Shown: positions 6,100 to 6,706 of the stretch, piece after piece
Numbering within the stretch: position 1 is the stretch's first letter
Layout of the letters: each line of letters opens with the position of its first letter
Assembly (NCBI GenBank): GCA_021788685.1
Contig: JAJYKH010000155.1
Span: 1-6,706, forward strand
DNA length: 6,706 nucleotides
From: Deltaproteobacteria bacterium
GTDB taxonomy: Bacteria; Desulfobacterota; Desulfobulbia; Desulfobulbales; UBA5123
Direction of reading: 5' to 3'
Program-made: the position numbers and the translations under genes
Notes under the pieces: generated by a model
Databases searched by the model: none
What the model was told of the DNA's origin: nothing
The model's input: only the letters and a program-made list of their open reading frames with translations

Positions 6100-6706
6100 A
6101 TGATCAATGTGCGCATCACCCTGCGGGGCATCGTGCAGGGAGTCGGGTTTCGTCCCTTCATCTATCGGCTGGCGGGGGAGCACGCAGTCACTGGCTATGT
6201 GGCCAATACCGTCTCCGGAATCCTTATCGAGGCCGAAGGCAGCCGCCCGGCCGTCTCCGGGTTCGTGCACGACATCAGCGCCCGCAAGCCGCCCCTGGCC
6301 CGGATCGATGAGATGGCCGTCCAGGAAACCGAGGTCGCGGGCGCGAGCCGTTTCCGGTCCTTCGTCATCAGGGAGAGCCGGGGTGGCCCGGCCGAAACCG
6401 CCCTGCTGCCGCCCGATCTGGACGTCTGCCCGGAGTGTGTGGCCGAGCTTCTCACTCCCGGCGACCGCCGCCACCGCTACCCCTTCATCAACTGCACCAA
6501 CTGCGGCCCGCGCTACACCATCATCGAGGACCTCCCTTACGACCGCCCCCTCACCGCCATGAAGGGATTCACCCTCTGCCCCTCTTGCGCCGCGGAGTAC
6601 CGGGACCCGGCGGACCGCCGCTTCCACGCCCAGGCCACCGCCTGCCCGGGATGCGGCCCCCGGCTGGAGCTGGTCGACGCCCGGGGAACGCGGCGGGCGG
6701 CGGGCG
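6100..6706 (+). CDS. hypF: Carbamoyltransferase HypF, N-terminal part (cut by window end)
   Basis: HypF uses carbamoyl phosphate and ATP to transfer a carbamoyl group to the C-terminal Cys of HypE, the source of the CN ligands of the [NiFe]-hydrogenase iron. About 202 of an expected 750-800 residues are present, with no stop before the window end. The acylphosphatase domain shows RGIVQGVGFRPFIYRLA (9-25) with R18, and GYVANTVSG (32-40) with N36. Two zinc-finger-like units follow: C110-xx-C113 with C132-xx-C135, and C160-xx-C163 with C182-xx-C185, each pair separated by 18 residues. The YrdC-like and Kae1-like domains would lie beyond the edge. ATG 6100 gives the normal family start, but no Shine-Dalgarno precedes it: the upstream DNA is the end of the 147-bp element plus 11 bp. 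Confidence 0.95.
   Translation, partial: MINVRITLRGIVQGVGFRPFIYRLAGEHAVTGYVANTVSGILIEAEGSRPAVSGFVHDISARKPPLARIDEMAVQETEVAGASRFRSFVIRESRGGPAETALLPPDLDVCPECVAELLTPGDRRHRYPFINCTNCGPRYTIIEDLPYDRPLTAMKGFTLCPSCAAEYRDPADRRFHAQATACPGCGPRLELVDARGTRRAAG

Overview
This is a GC-rich bacterial chromosome segment of ordinary, tightly packed genes. It carries seven complete genes (larB, a cation diffusion facilitator (CDF) transporter gene, prmA, rsmE, dtd, a PilZ-domain gene and hypB) and the 5' part of an eighth, hypF. Base composition, protein style (PilZ c-di-GMP signalling, [NiFe]-hydrogenase maturation, the nickel-pincer gene larB, a CDF protein with a Cys-rich tail) and an intergenic palindromic repeat with TCGCAAAAAGTCC ends suggest an anaerobic or facultative deltaproteobacterium of the Desulfuromonadales/Geobacter type. 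That placement rests on recall of similar proteins and repeats, not on a search.

Layout, left to right. Positions 1-273 are non-coding. They hold a good leftward sigma70-type promoter at the extreme left edge (its gene lies outside the window), a GC-rich hairpin and a 13-bp motif present twice in opposite orientation. larB (minus strand) and the CDF transporter (plus strand) diverge from an AT-rich 67-bp spacer with dyad symmetry. From the transporter on, every gene is on the plus strand. prmA and rsmE are separated by 5 bp and are probably one transcript; dtd follows after 67 bp. These three act in translation: methylation of ribosomal protein L11, methylation of 16S rRNA U1498, and removal of D-amino acids from tRNA. 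A YcgR-like PilZ protein gene comes next, behind a possible FliA-type promoter. hypB (GTPase for nickel insertion) and hypF (carbamoyl transfer for the CN ligands, cut by the window end) close the window.

Nickel is a loose theme. LarB starts the nickel-pincer cofactor, HypB and HypF mature [NiFe] hydrogenase, and the CDF transporter exports a divalent metal that is not identified here. The housekeeping genes between them argue against one dedicated operon.

The most unusual non-coding object is a 147-bp element at 5942-6088 between hypB and hypF. It has perfect 13-bp terminal inverted repeats, and two further inner inverted repeats share the same centre of symmetry. It ends 11 bp before the hypF start codon, which lacks a visible Shine-Dalgarno sequence. 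I found no convincing new multi-gene system; this element and the metal-site variant of the CDF protein are the best leads.
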